A stretch of DNA of 64,000 nt from UBA1672 sp965263215 (GTDB lineage: Bacteria; Pseudomonadota; Alphaproteobacteria; Micavibrionales; Micavibrionaceae): contig OZ253663.1 of the NCBI GenBank assembly GCA_965263215.1, forward strand, positions 1,922,001-1,986,000, read 5' to 3'. Below are positions 53,129-62,313 of this stretch, piece after piece. Both the position numbers and the translations under genes were made by a program. Numbering within the stretch: the stretch's first letter is position 1; each line of letters starts with the position of its first letter. The notes under the pieces were generated by a model that was given only the letters and a program-made list of their open reading frames with translations, was not told the origin of the DNA and searched no databases.

Positions 53129-54442
53129 ATGATACCCCGTTATTCCCGCCCTGAAATGGCAAACATCTTCGAACAAGAAAACAAATTCCGCATCTGGCTA
53201 GAGGTTGAAACGCTCGCGCTGGAAAAAATGGCGAAAATGGGTGTTGTGCCCGAAAGTGCGGCCAAGGCTTTACGTGAAAAAGGTGATTTTGATGTTGATC
53301 GTATCAACGAGATCGAGGCCGAAGTTAAACATGACGTCATCGCGTTTTTAACATCAGTCGCGGAATATGTCGGTGAGGATAGCCGTTACGTCCATCAGGG
53401 CATGACGTCATCTGACGTGATTGACACCAGCTTTGCTGTGATGCTGACGCAGGCCGCGGATTTGATTATCGAAGACCTTGAAAAGGTAATGGCGGCGCTT
53501 AAGAAACGCAGCCTTGAGCATAAAGACACATTATGTATTGGTCGTTCCCACGGTATTCATGGCGAGCCGACAACATTCGGCCTGAAACTGGCCGGGCATT
53601 ACGCCGCATTCAAACGCGCACGCGATCGTATGATCGCCGCGAAGGAAGAAGTTTCCACCATCACAATTTCCGGCGCGGTTGGTACATACGCCACCGCAGA
53701 CCCCGCGATTGAGGCGCATGTCGCCGATAAACTTGACCTGAAGGCCGAAACCGTTGCCACGCAGGTTATTCCGCGTGATCGCCATGCCATGTTTTTTGCC
53801 ACGCTCGGCGTTGTGGCAAGTTCCATCGAGAATATCGCCGTTGAAATTCGTCACCTACAACGCACCGAAGTCCGCGAGGCCGAAGAATATTTCGATAAGA
53901 AACAAAAAGGCTCCTCTGCGATGCCGCATAAACGTAATCCGATCGGCACAGAAAACTTAACAGGTCAGGCGCGTATAATCCGCTCTGCTGTTATTCCTGC
54001 TTTGGAGAATGTTGCCCTATGGCATGAACGTGATATTTCGCACTCCTCCGTTGAGCGCACGATATTGCCGGATGCGTTGATCTCGGCTGATTACTCGCTC
54101 AATCGTTTGGCAGGCATTATTGATAAGCTTCTCGTTTATCCTGATCGCATGATCCATAATCTGGAAATGACTGGCGGCCTTGTATTCTCTCAACGCACGA
54201 TGCTCGCCCTGACACAGGCCGGAATCAGCCGTGAAGATGCTTACCGTATTGTTCAGCGCAACGCGATGCAAGTCTGGGAAGACCGCAGCACAGGTAAAGG
54301 TACTTTCACGCTGCGTGAGATGCTCGAAAAAGACAGTGATGTCACCGAAAAGCTTGACGCCAATGCTTTGGATGCTATCTTCAGCTACGATGCATATACC
54401 AAGAATATCAGCGCGATTATTGACCGCGCTTTGACAGATTAA
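53129..54442 (+). CDS. purB: Adenylosuccinate lyase
   Basis: The 437-aa enzyme cleaves SAICAR and adenylosuccinate in purine synthesis. The fumarase-superfamily signature GSSAMPHKRNPIGTENL is intact, as are the upstream active-site segments HQGMTSSDVIDTSFA and GRSHGIHGEPTTFGLK. The ATG at 53129 has GGAAAGA nearby and gives the standard MIPRYSRPEM start; the frame continues upstream to 53063 without support. Confidence 0.96.
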   Translation: MIPRYSRPEMANIFEQENKFRIWLEVETLALEKMAKMGVVPESAAKALREKGDFDVDRINEIEAEVKHDVIAFLTSVAEYVGEDSRYVHQGMTSSDVIDTSFAVMLTQAADLIIEDLEKVMAALKKRSLEHKDTLCIGRSHGIHGEPTTFGLKLAGHYAAFKRARDRMIAAKEEVSTITISGAVGTYATADPAIEAHVADKLDLKAETVATQVIPRDRHAMFFATLGVVASSIENIAVEIRHLQRTEVREAEEYFDKKQKGSSAMPHKRNPIGTENLTGQARIIRSAVIPALENVALWHERDISHSSVERTILPDALISADYSLNRLAGIIDKLLVYPDRMIHNLEMTGGLVFSQRTMLALTQAGISREDAYRIVQRNAMQVWEDRSTGKGTFTLREMLEKDSDVTEKLDANALDAIFSYDAYTKNISAIIDRALTD

Positions 54443-54468
54443 TTACAAACCTTCCGAAGGAGAATGCC

Positions 54469-54957
54469 ATGAAAGGCGATAAGAAAGTTATTCAGTATTT
54501 GAACGAAGCTCTGAAAAAAGAGTTAGGCGCGATCAACCAGTATTTCTTGCATTCACGCATGCTGGAAGATTGGGGCATCACAAAACTTGCCAAGCACGAA
54601 TACAACGAATCAATCGAGGAAATGCAGCACGCGGATGAGCTTATCAAGCGCATTTTATTCCTTGAAGGCCTGCCAAACTTGCAAGAAGTTGGAAAACTTC
54701 ATATTGGTGAAAACGTGAAGGAAATCATGGAATGTGATTTGAAAATTGAGATTGACGGCGTGAAGAACTACAAAGAAGCTGTAGCCTACGCCGAAAGCGT
54801 TCAAGATTTCGTATCACGTGATTTGTTTGCCAAGATTTTGACCGATGAAGAAGGCCATGTTGACTACCTGGAAACACAATTACAGATGATTGAGGATATG
54901 GGGCTGCAAAACTACATCCAGCTTAATTCCGAAAGTCCATTAGACGCAGAAGCTTAA
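54469..54957 (+). CDS. bfr: Bacterioferritin
   Basis: The 162-aa heme-binding ferritin stores iron as a 24-mer. The ferroxidase residues are in place: ELGAINQYFLHSRMLEDWG near residue 18, EYNESIEEMQHADELI with the heme ligand Met at residue 52, and DEEGHVDYLETQ (His and Glu ligands) near residue 127. The ribosome site AAGGAG lies in a small palindrome (CCTTCCGAAGG, 54450-54460). The Bfd partner gene lies 1.2 kb away. Confidence 0.95.
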   Translation: MKGDKKVIQYLNEALKKELGAINQYFLHSRMLEDWGITKLAKHEYNESIEEMQHADELIKRILFLEGLPNLQEVGKLHIGENVKEIMECDLKIEIDGVKNYKEAVAYAESVQDFVSRDLFAKILTDEEGHVDYLETQLQMIEDMGLQNYIQLNSESPLDAEA

Positions 54958-54958
54958 G

Positions 54959-55447
54959 CTATTCGTCTAAAACATATTTTGCGGCTTGCTCGGCGGTGTA
55001 ATTTCCTTGTGCGACGGCTTTGCTGTTCTTATCAAGGAAAATAATCGTCGGGTAGCTGTTCCATGCTTTAACGCCGTATGAAGATAACTTTTTCTTTAAT
55101 CCGCGCTCACTGCCCTTGTTTAAAAATAAAGGGAACGGTGAATTACTGAGCTTTTTGGCATAACGTGCATATTGGCTGTAATCATCATCCACCGAAACCG
55201 CGATCACCGAGCCTTTCTTCGATCGCTCTATGTCCATAATGTCCGGCATTTTCTGACGGCAATATCCGCACCACGAGGTGTAGATCATCAAAATGCGTTT
55301 CTGCCCCTCGGTTTTATCGATATATTCCGCAATCATTTTCGGCGGCAGATTATAAATCTTAGTTTGTTTTGTTGTTTCTTCCGCATGCACACTCATAGGG
55401 AATAAGAAAACCAGCAAAACAAGACTATAGACAATATAATGACGCAT
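54959..55447 (-). CDS. Exported thioredoxin-like protein
   Basis: A 162-aa protein with a signal peptide (cleavage after HAE) and a thioredoxin fold; the CxxC active site WCGYC lies at residue about 60, in TSWCGYCRQKM. The end of the domain (SYPTIIFLDKN) includes the cis-Pro region. It reduces or oxidises disulfides in the periplasm. It is related to its neighbour at 55461 and lies 13 bases after that gene, suggesting duplication. Confidence 0.85.
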   Translation of the reverse strand: MRHYIVYSLVLLVFLFPMSVHAEETTKQTKIYNLPPKMIAEYIDKTEGQKRILMIYTSWCGYCRQKMPDIMDIERSKKGSVIAVSVDDDYSQYARYAKKLSNSPFPLFLNKGSERGLKKKLSSYGVKAWNSYPTIIFLDKNSKAVAQGNYTAEQAAKYVLDE

Positions 55448-55460
55448 TGATGATTCTTTC

Positions 55461-55985
55461 TTAGTTACTCTGCTTGTCTAAATCCAAAGACAAAAACTTT
55501 TTGATATTATCCGCACTGTGATTGCCCTGTCCGTAAACTTTATTGTTTTCATCAATCAAAATAACGCGCGGTAGATATCGCCAAGGCTTCACACCGTAAG
55601 GCTTCAACGACTGCATCAATTCATATTGTGATTCGCTATTATAAATAATTCTAATCGGAATTTCATTGAACGATCGAATATAGCGCTTAAAATCAATCAC
55701 CTTATCACTATGGAATATTGTTGTAACAGCTTGCCTGCTTTCGGAATCAAGCTTTAGCAGGCTAATAAACTTTTCGTGACACCCCTTACACCCAATATCG
55801 AATAGAACAAGCACGCGCTTTTCACCCTTACCATTTTCCACATATTCGGAGACTTCCTCAGGCACCATAAGAAAAAGTTTTTTATCGCTGTTTTGCGCAT
55901 ACGCATGAAGTGGTGAGATTACCCACAGAAAAACGAAAAGAATGGCGGTTTTTTTTATCATAAGAAAAGCCTTTGCTACGTTCAA
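55461..55985 (-). CDS. Exported thioredoxin-like protein with CxxC variant
   Basis: A 174-aa relative of the downstream protein with a signal peptide (to about residue 30) and CxxC in FDIGCKGCHEKF; here Lys-Gly sits between the cysteines instead of Gly-Tyr. The C-terminal RYLPRVILIDENN strand is retained. The same layout (KxxLMVPEEVSEYVE / NLPPKMIAEYID start) confirms a tandem duplicate. Partners are not evident. Confidence 0.8.
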   Translation of the reverse strand: MNVAKAFLMIKKTAILFVFLWVISPLHAYAQNSDKKLFLMVPEEVSEYVENGKGEKRVLVLFDIGCKGCHEKFISLLKLDSESRQAVTTIFHSDKVIDFKRYIRSFNEIPIRIIYNSESQYELMQSLKPYGVKPWRYLPRVILIDENNKVYGQGNHSADNIKKFLSLDLDKQSN

Positions 55986-56054
55986 TTCTACACATAGCTT
56001 GGTTAATTTAAAAAAAATATTTTAAAAAACTTAAATAATAATAATGAGAACAAC

Positions 56055-56091
56055 TTGCAATTACCTGCCATAATGATAATAATTCTCATTA
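56055..56091 (+). promoter_or_regulatory. Promoter of bfd with Fur-type iron box
   Basis: A -35-like TTGCAA (56055-56060) is followed 16 bases later by a -10-like TAATAA (56077-56082). The -10 is embedded in TAATGATAATAATTCTCATTA (56071-56091), which is a near match to a Fur box (GATAAT repeats). This is consistent with iron repression of bfd, located 39 bases downstream. A second GATAAT-like run starts around 56030. Confidence 0.7.
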
Positions 56092-56129
56092 CAAGCATGA
56101 GACAATCAACCTAATGTCAGGCAAAAATT

Positions 56130-56372
56130 ATGTATGTATGTATTTGTAACCCTTTCACAGATAAGGCCGTTAACGCGCAGCTAGAGAAGATTTCTGGAAA
56201 AGCAAAGGTTTCGGATGTTTATGCAGCGTGCAGTGGCGGCGAGAAAATGAACTGCGGCACTTGCGCGTGTGAATTAAAGAAAATGGTCGATACGCACAAC
56301 AACACCCTGACCATTGAGGCAATCAACGATCAAATGACAAAAGTCACAGAACAGGAAAAAGAACCGGTTTAG
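56130..56372 (+). CDS. bfd: Bacterioferritin-associated ferredoxin
   Basis: The 80-aa [2Fe-2S] protein reduces bacterioferritin to release stored iron. Its ligand pattern is C-x-C near the N-terminus (MYVCICNP) and C-x2-C in NCGTCACELKKMV. Length matches Bfd. It lies downstream of a strong Fur-type operator, as expected for iron-starvation expression. Confidence 0.9.
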   Translation: MYVCICNPFTDKAVNAQLEKISGKAKVSDVYAACSGGEKMNCGTCACELKKMVDTHNNTLTIEAINDQMTKVTEQEKEPV

Positions 56373-56459
56373 GACTGTTCCCTCTCCCCCCTTGCAATTA
56401 TCCGCGTGGTATGCGACCACTAAATCTGAAAATTAACTCTATTAAGAGGATACTTTATT

Positions 56460-57062
56460 ATGCTCAAGAAATTAATGCTTACACTCATCGGAGGTCTATT
56501 TATTATGGCAGCTTCAGAAGCCACGGCGGCTGATTCAGGAAATACAGTTCACATGGAAGTTTCATCAGGCGGCACAGTTGTGATTGAACTACTTCCCGAC
56601 ATCGCACCTCTACATGTTGAGCGTATTAAAACGCTTGCGGCAGAAGGATTCTATGATGGAATTATCTTTCACCGTGTGATCAAGGGTTTCATGGCACAAA
56701 CAGGTGACCCAACGGGCACAGGCATGGGCGGATCAAAGCTGAATGATGTTCCTGCGGAATTCAGCAAGTACAAGTATAAGCGCGGAACCGTTGGTATGGC
56801 ACGTTCGCAAAGTCCTGACAGTGCAAACTCTCAGTTTTTCATCTGTTTCACAGACAGCGGGTGTAGCTTCCTAACAGGTAAATATACGGTTCTTGGTCAA
56901 GTCACCAAAGGAATGGAATTTATTGACGCCGTTGCCGTTGGTGAGCCACCAAGCAACCCGGATAAAATCGTCAAGTTGACCGTTGTTGCAGAAGAAGCCC
57001 CTGCGAAGGAAGAGCCTGCGGCCGGTGATGATGCTCCTGCTAAAAAAGAAGCAGCGAAATAA
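56460..57062 (+). CDS. Cyclophilin-type peptidyl-prolyl isomerase, exported
   Basis: A 200-aa protein with a signal peptide (residues 1-23, cleavage near TAA-DS). The cyclophilin core is complete: FHRVIKGFMAQTGDPTGTG and SANSQFFICF, then GKYTVLGQVTKGME. The C-terminus adds an Ala/Glu/Pro/Lys-rich tail. It acts in folding of periplasmic proteins. It lies 18 bases upstream of the PhzF-like gene. Confidence 0.93.
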   Translation: MLKKLMLTLIGGLFIMAASEATAADSGNTVHMEVSSGGTVVIELLPDIAPLHVERIKTLAAEGFYDGIIFHRVIKGFMAQTGDPTGTGMGGSKLNDVPAEFSKYKYKRGTVGMARSQSPDSANSQFFICFTDSGCSFLTGKYTVLGQVTKGMEFIDAVAVGEPPSNPDKIVKLTVVAEEAPAKEEPAAGDDAPAKKEAAK

Positions 57063-57079
57063 TATAAGGAACGCAATAT

Positions 57080-57868
57080 ATGAAACTTGACCTTTATCAG
57101 GTTGATGCGTTTACAAATAAAACATTCGGCGGCAATCCAGCCGCCGTTTGTCCATTGGAAGCATGGCTTCCCGATGAATTAATGCAAAATATCGCGGCGG
57201 AGAATAACCTTTCCGAAACCGCCTTTTTTATACCTGATGGTGATCGCTTTCATCTGCGGTGGTTTACCCCTACTGCCGAAGTTGATTTATGCGGACATGC
57301 CACGCTTGCCGCTGCCTATGTTATTTTTGAAAAATTGAACTACGGCCAAGAAATAATCCGATTCGATTCTAAGTCCGGTGAATTAACCGTTGAGAAAACC
57401 GCAAACGGCCTCATGATGGATTTTCCGGCATGGCCTGTTGAGCAGGTTGCTGAACATAACGCCCTCATCACAGCCATGGGCAAAATACCAAAGGCCATAT
57501 ATCAGGGTACGTACTGGGTTGCGGAGTTTGAAACCCAACAAGATGTCGAAAACCTAACACCTGATTTTAAGGCTCTGCAATCTATCGAGGATATCGATTT
57601 TCTAATTATTACCGCTCCGTCTGATCAAAACGATATCGACTTCGTATCCCGTTTCTTTTGCCCAAAATACGGTATTGATGAAGATCCGGTGACAGGATCA
57701 GCGCATTGTATCCTGACGCCTTTTTGGTCGAATCGGCTAAACAAAAACTCGCTGTATGCACTGCAAACATCAAAACGCAAGGGTTTTATACATTGCGAAT
57801 TGGCCAATGATCGTGTGCATTTAACCGGACAAGCAACATTATATCTGCAAGGTACAATCTATGTCTAA
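57080..57868 (+). CDS. PhzF-family isomerase
   Basis: The 262-aa protein is a two-domain PhzF/DAP-epimerase-like enzyme: NLSETAFF with the catalytic Glu near residue 44, DLCGHATLAAAYV near residue 70 and DPVTGSAHC in the C-terminal half. The family substrates vary; no phenazine or other biosynthesis genes adjoin, so the reaction is unknown. Overlaps the next gene by 8 bases. Confidence 0.9.
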   Translation: MKLDLYQVDAFTNKTFGGNPAAVCPLEAWLPDELMQNIAAENNLSETAFFIPDGDRFHLRWFTPTAEVDLCGHATLAAAYVIFEKLNYGQEIIRFDSKSGELTVEKTANGLMMDFPAWPVEQVAEHNALITAMGKIPKAIYQGTYWVAEFETQQDVENLTPDFKALQSIEDIDFLIITAPSDQNDIDFVSRFFCPKYGIDEDPVTGSAHCILTPFWSNRLNKNSLYALQTSKRKGFIHCELANDRVHLTGQATLYLQGTIYV

Positions 57869-59477
57869 CAATGATTGGTGGCGCGGCGCGGCGATATATC
57901 AAATATATCCGCGCAGTTACCTCGACACAAATAACGACGGCATCGGTGACTTACCGGGTATCACGCAAAAGCTCGATTACATCGCAGGATTGGGTATGGA
58001 TGGGATATGGATATCGCCCTTTTTCCCTTCACCTATGAAAGATTTTGGCTATGACGTGTCGGACTATCGTGATGTTGATCCGATGTTCGGAACATTAAAC
58101 GATTTCAAAGCCTTACTCAAAAAGGCACATGAACTGGGTTTAAAAATCATTATTGATCTGGTCTTATCCCACACATCTGAAGAGCACCCATGGTTTTCTG
58201 ATCCTGATAAAAAAGACTGGTTCGTTTGGGCAGATGCGAAAGCAGATGAGTACGGCAATCATGCGCCGCCCAATAATTGGGTCTCTGTTTTCGGCGGAAG
58301 TGCATGGGAATGGGACGATGACCACAAACAATATTACCTTCATAATTTCCTGAAAGAACAGCCTGACCTGAACTATCACAATCCTGCTGTACAGGAAGAG
58401 GTTCTTGATATCTGTCGCTTTTGGTTGGATATGGGGGTTGACGGTTTCCGCCTTGATACGGTTAATTTCTATTTTCACGATGCGGAGTTACGCGATAACC
58501 CGGGTCGTACCTATGGCATAGAATTCGCCACACAACTTGAAAAAGAGGTTGCCTACTCTCAACAGCAACACATCTACGATAAATCAAGACCAGAGAACTT
58601 GGATTTTATCGCGCGCCTACGCAAACTCACCGACAGTTATGATGGCCGCGTTCTTATCGGCGAAATTGGTGATGATAACCCCTATGACTGCGCCCGTAAA
58701 TACACACGCAGCGGCAAGCATCTACACACCACATACAACACGCATATGATGTCAGGAACAGAAAAACCTCTAACCGAAGATCTTGTGCGTGTGCCACTAG
58801 AAACATATTTCCGATGTTTGCAAACGCACCAAACAGAATCGGCTGAATCGGCTAAACCTGCATCACTACAAGACGTTGGCTGGCCCAGTTGGGCCTTTAC
58901 AAATCATGATGTCGTGCGCGTCGCTAGCCGTTGGCACAAACTCTACGATCATCACCCCGATTTATCTGCGCTATTGATGGTCTTACTCGGCTGTCTGCCC
59001 GGTACCATTTTCATGTATCAGGGAGAGGAGCTTGGCCTGCCCGAAGCGGAAATTCCCCTTGATCGTATCCAAGACCCGTGGGCGAAAGAAACCCTTCCAG
59101 AATGGCAAGGGCGAGATGGGTGTCGTACCCCCATGATTTGGGACAGTACAAAAACGAACGCTGGATTTTCTGAGGCGGCCCCATGGCTTCCGATACCCGA
59201 AACACATAAAAACATGGACGTACAGGCACAGTGTGGTAATTCTGCATCAGTCCTGAATAAGGTCTCCAATTTTTATAATTGGCGCAAAAATAGAGAAGAA
59301 TTTTTTAATATTAACTTTGAATTCAGACACACATCACATTTAAAAATAACGCATATCGTTAGATATCATAATGAATACGAAACGCACTGCATATTTAACC
59401 TGTCCGGCGAAGAATTGTGTTATTTAGAACACACACTTCCCCCTTATTCATACTTAATTTCGCATTTTAATGATTAA
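57861..59477 (+). CDS. GH13 alpha-glucosidase
   Basis: The 538-aa glycoside hydrolase is of the oligo-1,6-glucosidase/alpha-glucosidase type (GH13_23-like). Conserved regions are YQIYPRSYLDTNNDGIGDL, the nucleophile Asp in DGFRLDTVNFYF, acid/base Glu in LIGEIGDDN, and FTNHDVVRVASRW with the transition-state stabiliser Asp. No signal peptide, so it acts on internal oligosaccharides such as maltose or isomaltose. It overlaps the PhzF gene by 8 bases. Confidence 0.92.
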   Translation: MSNNDWWRGAAIYQIYPRSYLDTNNDGIGDLPGITQKLDYIAGLGMDGIWISPFFPSPMKDFGYDVSDYRDVDPMFGTLNDFKALLKKAHELGLKIIIDLVLSHTSEEHPWFSDPDKKDWFVWADAKADEYGNHAPPNNWVSVFGGSAWEWDDDHKQYYLHNFLKEQPDLNYHNPAVQEEVLDICRFWLDMGVDGFRLDTVNFYFHDAELRDNPGRTYGIEFATQLEKEVAYSQQQHIYDKSRPENLDFIARLRKLTDSYDGRVLIGEIGDDNPYDCARKYTRSGKHLHTTYNTHMMSGTEKPLTEDLVRVPLETYFRCLQTHQTESAESAKPASLQDVGWPSWAFTNHDVVRVASRWHKLYDHHPDLSALLMVLLGCLPGTIFMYQGEELGLPEAEIPLDRIQDPWAKETLPEWQGRDGCRTPMIWDSTKTNAGFSEAAPWLPIPETHKNMDVQAQCGNSASVLNKVSNFYNWRKNREEFFNINFEFRHTSHLKITHIVRYHNEYETHCIFNLSGEELCYLEHTLPPYSYLISHFND

Positions 59478-59500
59478 TCTGAGAATGGCCGTTTCGTGTT

Positions 59501-60322
59501 TTACGCACTCGGCTTTTCATCTGCTTTAGCAGCTTCCAAAGTATCCTCAGCGTCAAGAACCTCTTCGTCATCAAGATCAAATTCAAGGTCAGCCTCTTCA
59601 TCCTCAAGCTCAAAACCGATATCATCATCCAGAAGATCTTCATCAATCTCAAGAACACCGCCCGTTTTGTCTTTCATTGATTTTTGACGAATAAGGTCTT
59701 TGGCCTCGCCTTTTTCAAGTTCAAGCGCCCGCGCCACGTTAATCATCTGCTTAATCAAAACATCCATTGCTTTTGGATTATCAATGGGAAGCGGCGTATC
59801 CAGACGCAATATTCCCTCATCAACGATAAATAAGAAAATAATCCAGGCTCTATCTGTTTTCATAAGGCTCGCCAACTTATTCAGCCGATCTTCGGTAAAG
59901 TAACCGCTCGCCAAGCTCAGATCATTTGTGCGCAAAGCATAGCTATCCTCCCACCCCTTAACGTTTGGTCGGAATTCTTGCGGTAACTTCAACGATTCCA
60001 CTAAATTCACCATACCGCCACTTGCCAGACCGATAGCAAATGGTAGTTGCGTTTGAAGTGATACCTCAATAGCCGTCAAACGCCTTTGTGACCTTGCATC
60101 AAGCTCACCATGTTCGCTCGCGAACATAGTTACACTATATCCGTCAACAGAACCGCTGATCGTTGGTGTTTCCAGAAAAGAAGCTGTATGAAAACGCATT
60201 TTTTTCTTTTGAGCATAAAACTTCCAAGCTTTTTTCTGTTTTAACACAACATAGATGGTCCATAGCCAAAACCCGACTAAAAACCCTGATACCAAAAGCC
60301 AAAGAACTAAATATATGGACAA
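59501..60322 (-). CDS. Inner-membrane protein with acidic tail, unknown function
   Basis: A 273-aa protein with one or two N-terminal helices (VLWLLVSGFLVGFWLWTIYVVL), a soluble mid-region (LDARSQRRLTAIEVSLQT), and a strongly acidic C-terminus of Glu/Asp-rich runs (residues 220-260). The start is judged to be a TTG at 60320-60322, as a strong ribosome site GGAGGGG sits 4 bases upstream; an ATG at 60364 is the alternative. The family is not recognised. Confidence 0.65.
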   Translation of the reverse strand: MSIYLVLWLLVSGFLVGFWLWTIYVVLKQKKAWKFYAQKKKMRFHTASFLETPTISGSVDGYSVTMFASEHGELDARSQRRLTAIEVSLQTQLPFAIGLASGGMVNLVESLKLPQEFRPNVKGWEDSYALRTNDLSLASGYFTEDRLNKLASLMKTDRAWIIFLFIVDEGILRLDTPLPIDNPKAMDVLIKQMINVARALELEKGEAKDLIRQKSMKDKTGGVLEIDEDLLDDDIGFELEDEEADLEFDLDDEEVLDAEDTLEAAKADEKPSA

Positions 60323-60446
60323 ATCGCCCCTCCGTATTAACGCATAAACACAAAAACGCAGCATTTACAAACTGTTATACTTTAAACAGCTTTTCCCAAG
60401 CTTACCACCATAAATGTAAAACCATAGGATCTATCACCATAAGAAA

Positions 60447-60470
60447 AGAGGCCACATATATGCGGCCTCT
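60447..60470 (-). terminator. Rho-independent terminator
   Basis: On the minus strand, AGAGGCC and GGCCTCT (complement of 60470-60464 and 60453-60447) make a 7-bp stem followed by TTTTCTT. It ends the leftward 206-aa coiled-coil protein gene. Confidence 0.7.
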
Positions 60471-60507
60471 ATATCTTTCTTTAGTTTATAGGTTTTTGGA
60501 TTGTGCC

Positions 60508-61128
60508 TTAGTTATAACCTGCATGTCCGGCATCGGTTGCTGGCGTGTGGGTATAATGTGCGAAACTATCCATTGATGGCATGCTTTGTGATTGCTGATC
60601 TGAAGACATTTTATCGGCCAGGTCACCCATGCGGGTTAAGAGTTGTTCTGCATGAGAAACAAGGGCTTCTGTTTTACCAACACTGATCATATCACTATCC
60701 GCTTGTTTTTCGAGCTTCTCGGCAACGACATCTTCATGTTCACTCACCATATCAACTTTTTTCTCAAGCTTATGAATAGCATCTCCGAAAAAGCCTGTTT
60801 GCTTGTCAACAATATCAACTTTACTTTCAAGGCGTTGAACAGACTCTGTAAAGGCGTTCGCCTGCTCTCCAACATTATTGACTTTTGTTTCCATGACAGA
60901 GATTGAGTGTGAGAACTTTCCGGTTTGCTCATCCACAACATCCATTTTTTCTTCCAGCTTGTGAATGGCATCACTGAAAAATCCTGTTTGCTTACGAATA
61001 ACCTCAAAGCCTGTGCGCAAGCGTTCAAACCCTGCGCCTAAGACGATGCTTGTTCCAACGGCGGCGACTGCCGAAAAGACGGCCATCATCACTGATACTG
61101 CTACTACTGTTTCTACTTCTATAGACAT
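60508..61128 (-). CDS. Membrane-anchored coiled-coil repeat protein
   Basis: A 206-aa protein with an N-terminal hydrophobic helix (VVAVSVMMAVFSAVAAVGTSI) and then four tandem 21-residue repeats (residues about 47-130). Each repeat has the pattern Q-x-x-x-F-x-x-(A/S)-(I/V)-x-x-(L/M)-E-x-K-(M/V)-x-x-V and spans three heptads. A small C-terminal tail ends in HAGYN. It looks like a membrane-anchored coiled coil, a structural rather than enzymatic protein. The start 61128 has AAAGG 9 bases upstream; the frame runs on to 61191. Confidence 0.75.
   Translation of the reverse strand: MSIEVETVVAVSVMMAVFSAVAAVGTSIVLGAGFERLRTGFEVIRKQTGFFSDAIHKLEEKMDVVDEQTGKFSHSISVMETKVNNVGEQANAFTESVQRLESKVDIVDKQTGFFGDAIHKLEKKVDMVSEHEDVVAEKLEKQADSDMISVGKTEALVSHAEQLLTRMGDLADKMSSDQQSQSMPSMDSFAHYTHTPATDAGHAGYN
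60739..60990 (-). repeat. Four tandem 63-bp coding repeats
   Basis: Four in-frame copies of a 63-bp unit encode the 21-residue repeats of the coiled-coil protein. Copies 1 and 4 are closest (QTGFFSDAIHKLEEK versus QTGFFGDAIHKLEKK); copies 2 and 3 are more diverged. Tandem duplication within the gene is the simple explanation. Confidence 0.85.
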
Positions 61129-61370
61129 ATCCCAAAACCTTTCATTAAGAATGTGTGACGTAAAACTTATTACTATTTGATAAGTCGTCACATATGAGTT
61201 GATTGAAATTACAGCGCGTTACGACATGTGACTAAAAAGAGTGTTTTCGCTTAACTGTGCGAGCAACTTCTAAACAACGCTTATATTATTATGGTAAACC
61301 CATATCTCAGATATTGTCTATATTTATCGTTTCGGAATTATTTAAAGTTTTATATGAATTTTGTGTAAGA

Positions 61371-61408
61371 TAAAAAAACAACCGCCCCTAGATTCAGCAG
61401 GCGGTTGT
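61371..61408 (-). terminator. Rho-independent terminator
   Basis: Read leftward, ACAACCGCC (61408-61400) and GGCGGTTGT (61386-61378) form a 9-bp stem with a 13-base loop followed by seven T residues. It ends the 61434 lipoprotein gene. The rest of the 305-base gap 61129-61433 is AT-rich and must hold the promoter of the coiled-coil gene; nothing else is seen. Confidence 0.85.
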
Positions 61409-61433
61409 GTACATTTTTGAGTTTCGAAAGAGA

Positions 61434-62123
61434 CTAAAAATCGTTGTTATAAATTTGGTCTAAGGCTTCCTCACCAACAGATAGGAAAGCATTATGATCC
61501 TTCTTCGGAACAATAATTTCCTTCTGGGGTTGAATAACCTCATTTTCGAAGACCTCAACCATCTCCTCACCTTCAAAACCGTTGGTATTCATGGTTTTTG
61601 GTGCACTTGCCTTCACAATTTCAACCTTTTTCGCAATGATGCGCTTGGGCGCTTGGGCAATGTAATCCTCGGCTGTGATTTGTTGTGCTTGTGTCGGAGC
61701 ACTTACATCTTCAAGTGAATCAAAGCTTGCAAATTCTTCTTCAATAATCTCGACACCGGCTGCAGGTTCAACAATCGCGACATGCTTCTCTTCTTGAATA
61801 GTTTGAAGTGATGACTGCTTGTCCGCGCCCATATCTTTTTTAGCAGGCGCAGCACCTTTCTTTTGTGCATCAGAGAAAATTTCTTCAGCTTCCAGAACAG
61901 GCTCAATCGTTGTCTCAGGCTCAGGGCTTTCCATCACGGGCTCAACAACCAAATCTTTCTCGGGCATCATTTTCGCAAGAACATAGGCAACACCGGAACC
62001 AGCCGTTCTTTCGTTACCATAAGGGAAGTGAGCGTCAGTTTTTTGTGCGACCCAACCCTCTCCGCAAGCTGTCAAAACGAGAGGTGAACTCAGTAAAGCC
62101 AGTCGTAATAAGGTCTTTGACAT
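61434..62123 (-). CDS. Lipoprotein with acidic low-complexity region
   Basis: A 229-aa lipoprotein. The lipobox VLTACGEG follows a hydrophobic core (LLRLALLSSPLVL). The mature part is Glu/Pro/Val-rich with many acidic patches and has no recognised domain. The start 62123 has AAAGGA 9 bases upstream; the frame extends to 62204 without support. Confidence 0.75.
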   Translation of the reverse strand: MSKTLLRLALLSSPLVLTACGEGWVAQKTDAHFPYGNERTAGSGVAYVLAKMMPEKDLVVEPVMESPEPETTIEPVLEAEEIFSDAQKKGAAPAKKDMGADKQSSLQTIQEEKHVAIVEPAAGVEIIEEEFASFDSLEDVSAPTQAQQITAEDYIAQAPKRIIAKKVEIVKASAPKTMNTNGFEGEEMVEVFENEVIQPQKEIIVPKKDHNAFLSVGEEALDQIYNNDF

Positions 62124-62313
62124 GCTATATTCCTTTTTATAAAAATCAGTTTCTTTTTTATACGCAGAAATACACCACATCCTCAGCGGCACATCAGCAC
62201 ACACTAAGGTATCGCTCTTAAAAAATCAATATAGCGGATTGTGAAAAAAGAAGATTTTTTGTATTCGCAGACATCCGGAAAGGTCAAAACTTTGTTATAA
62301 AACAAAAATTTTA

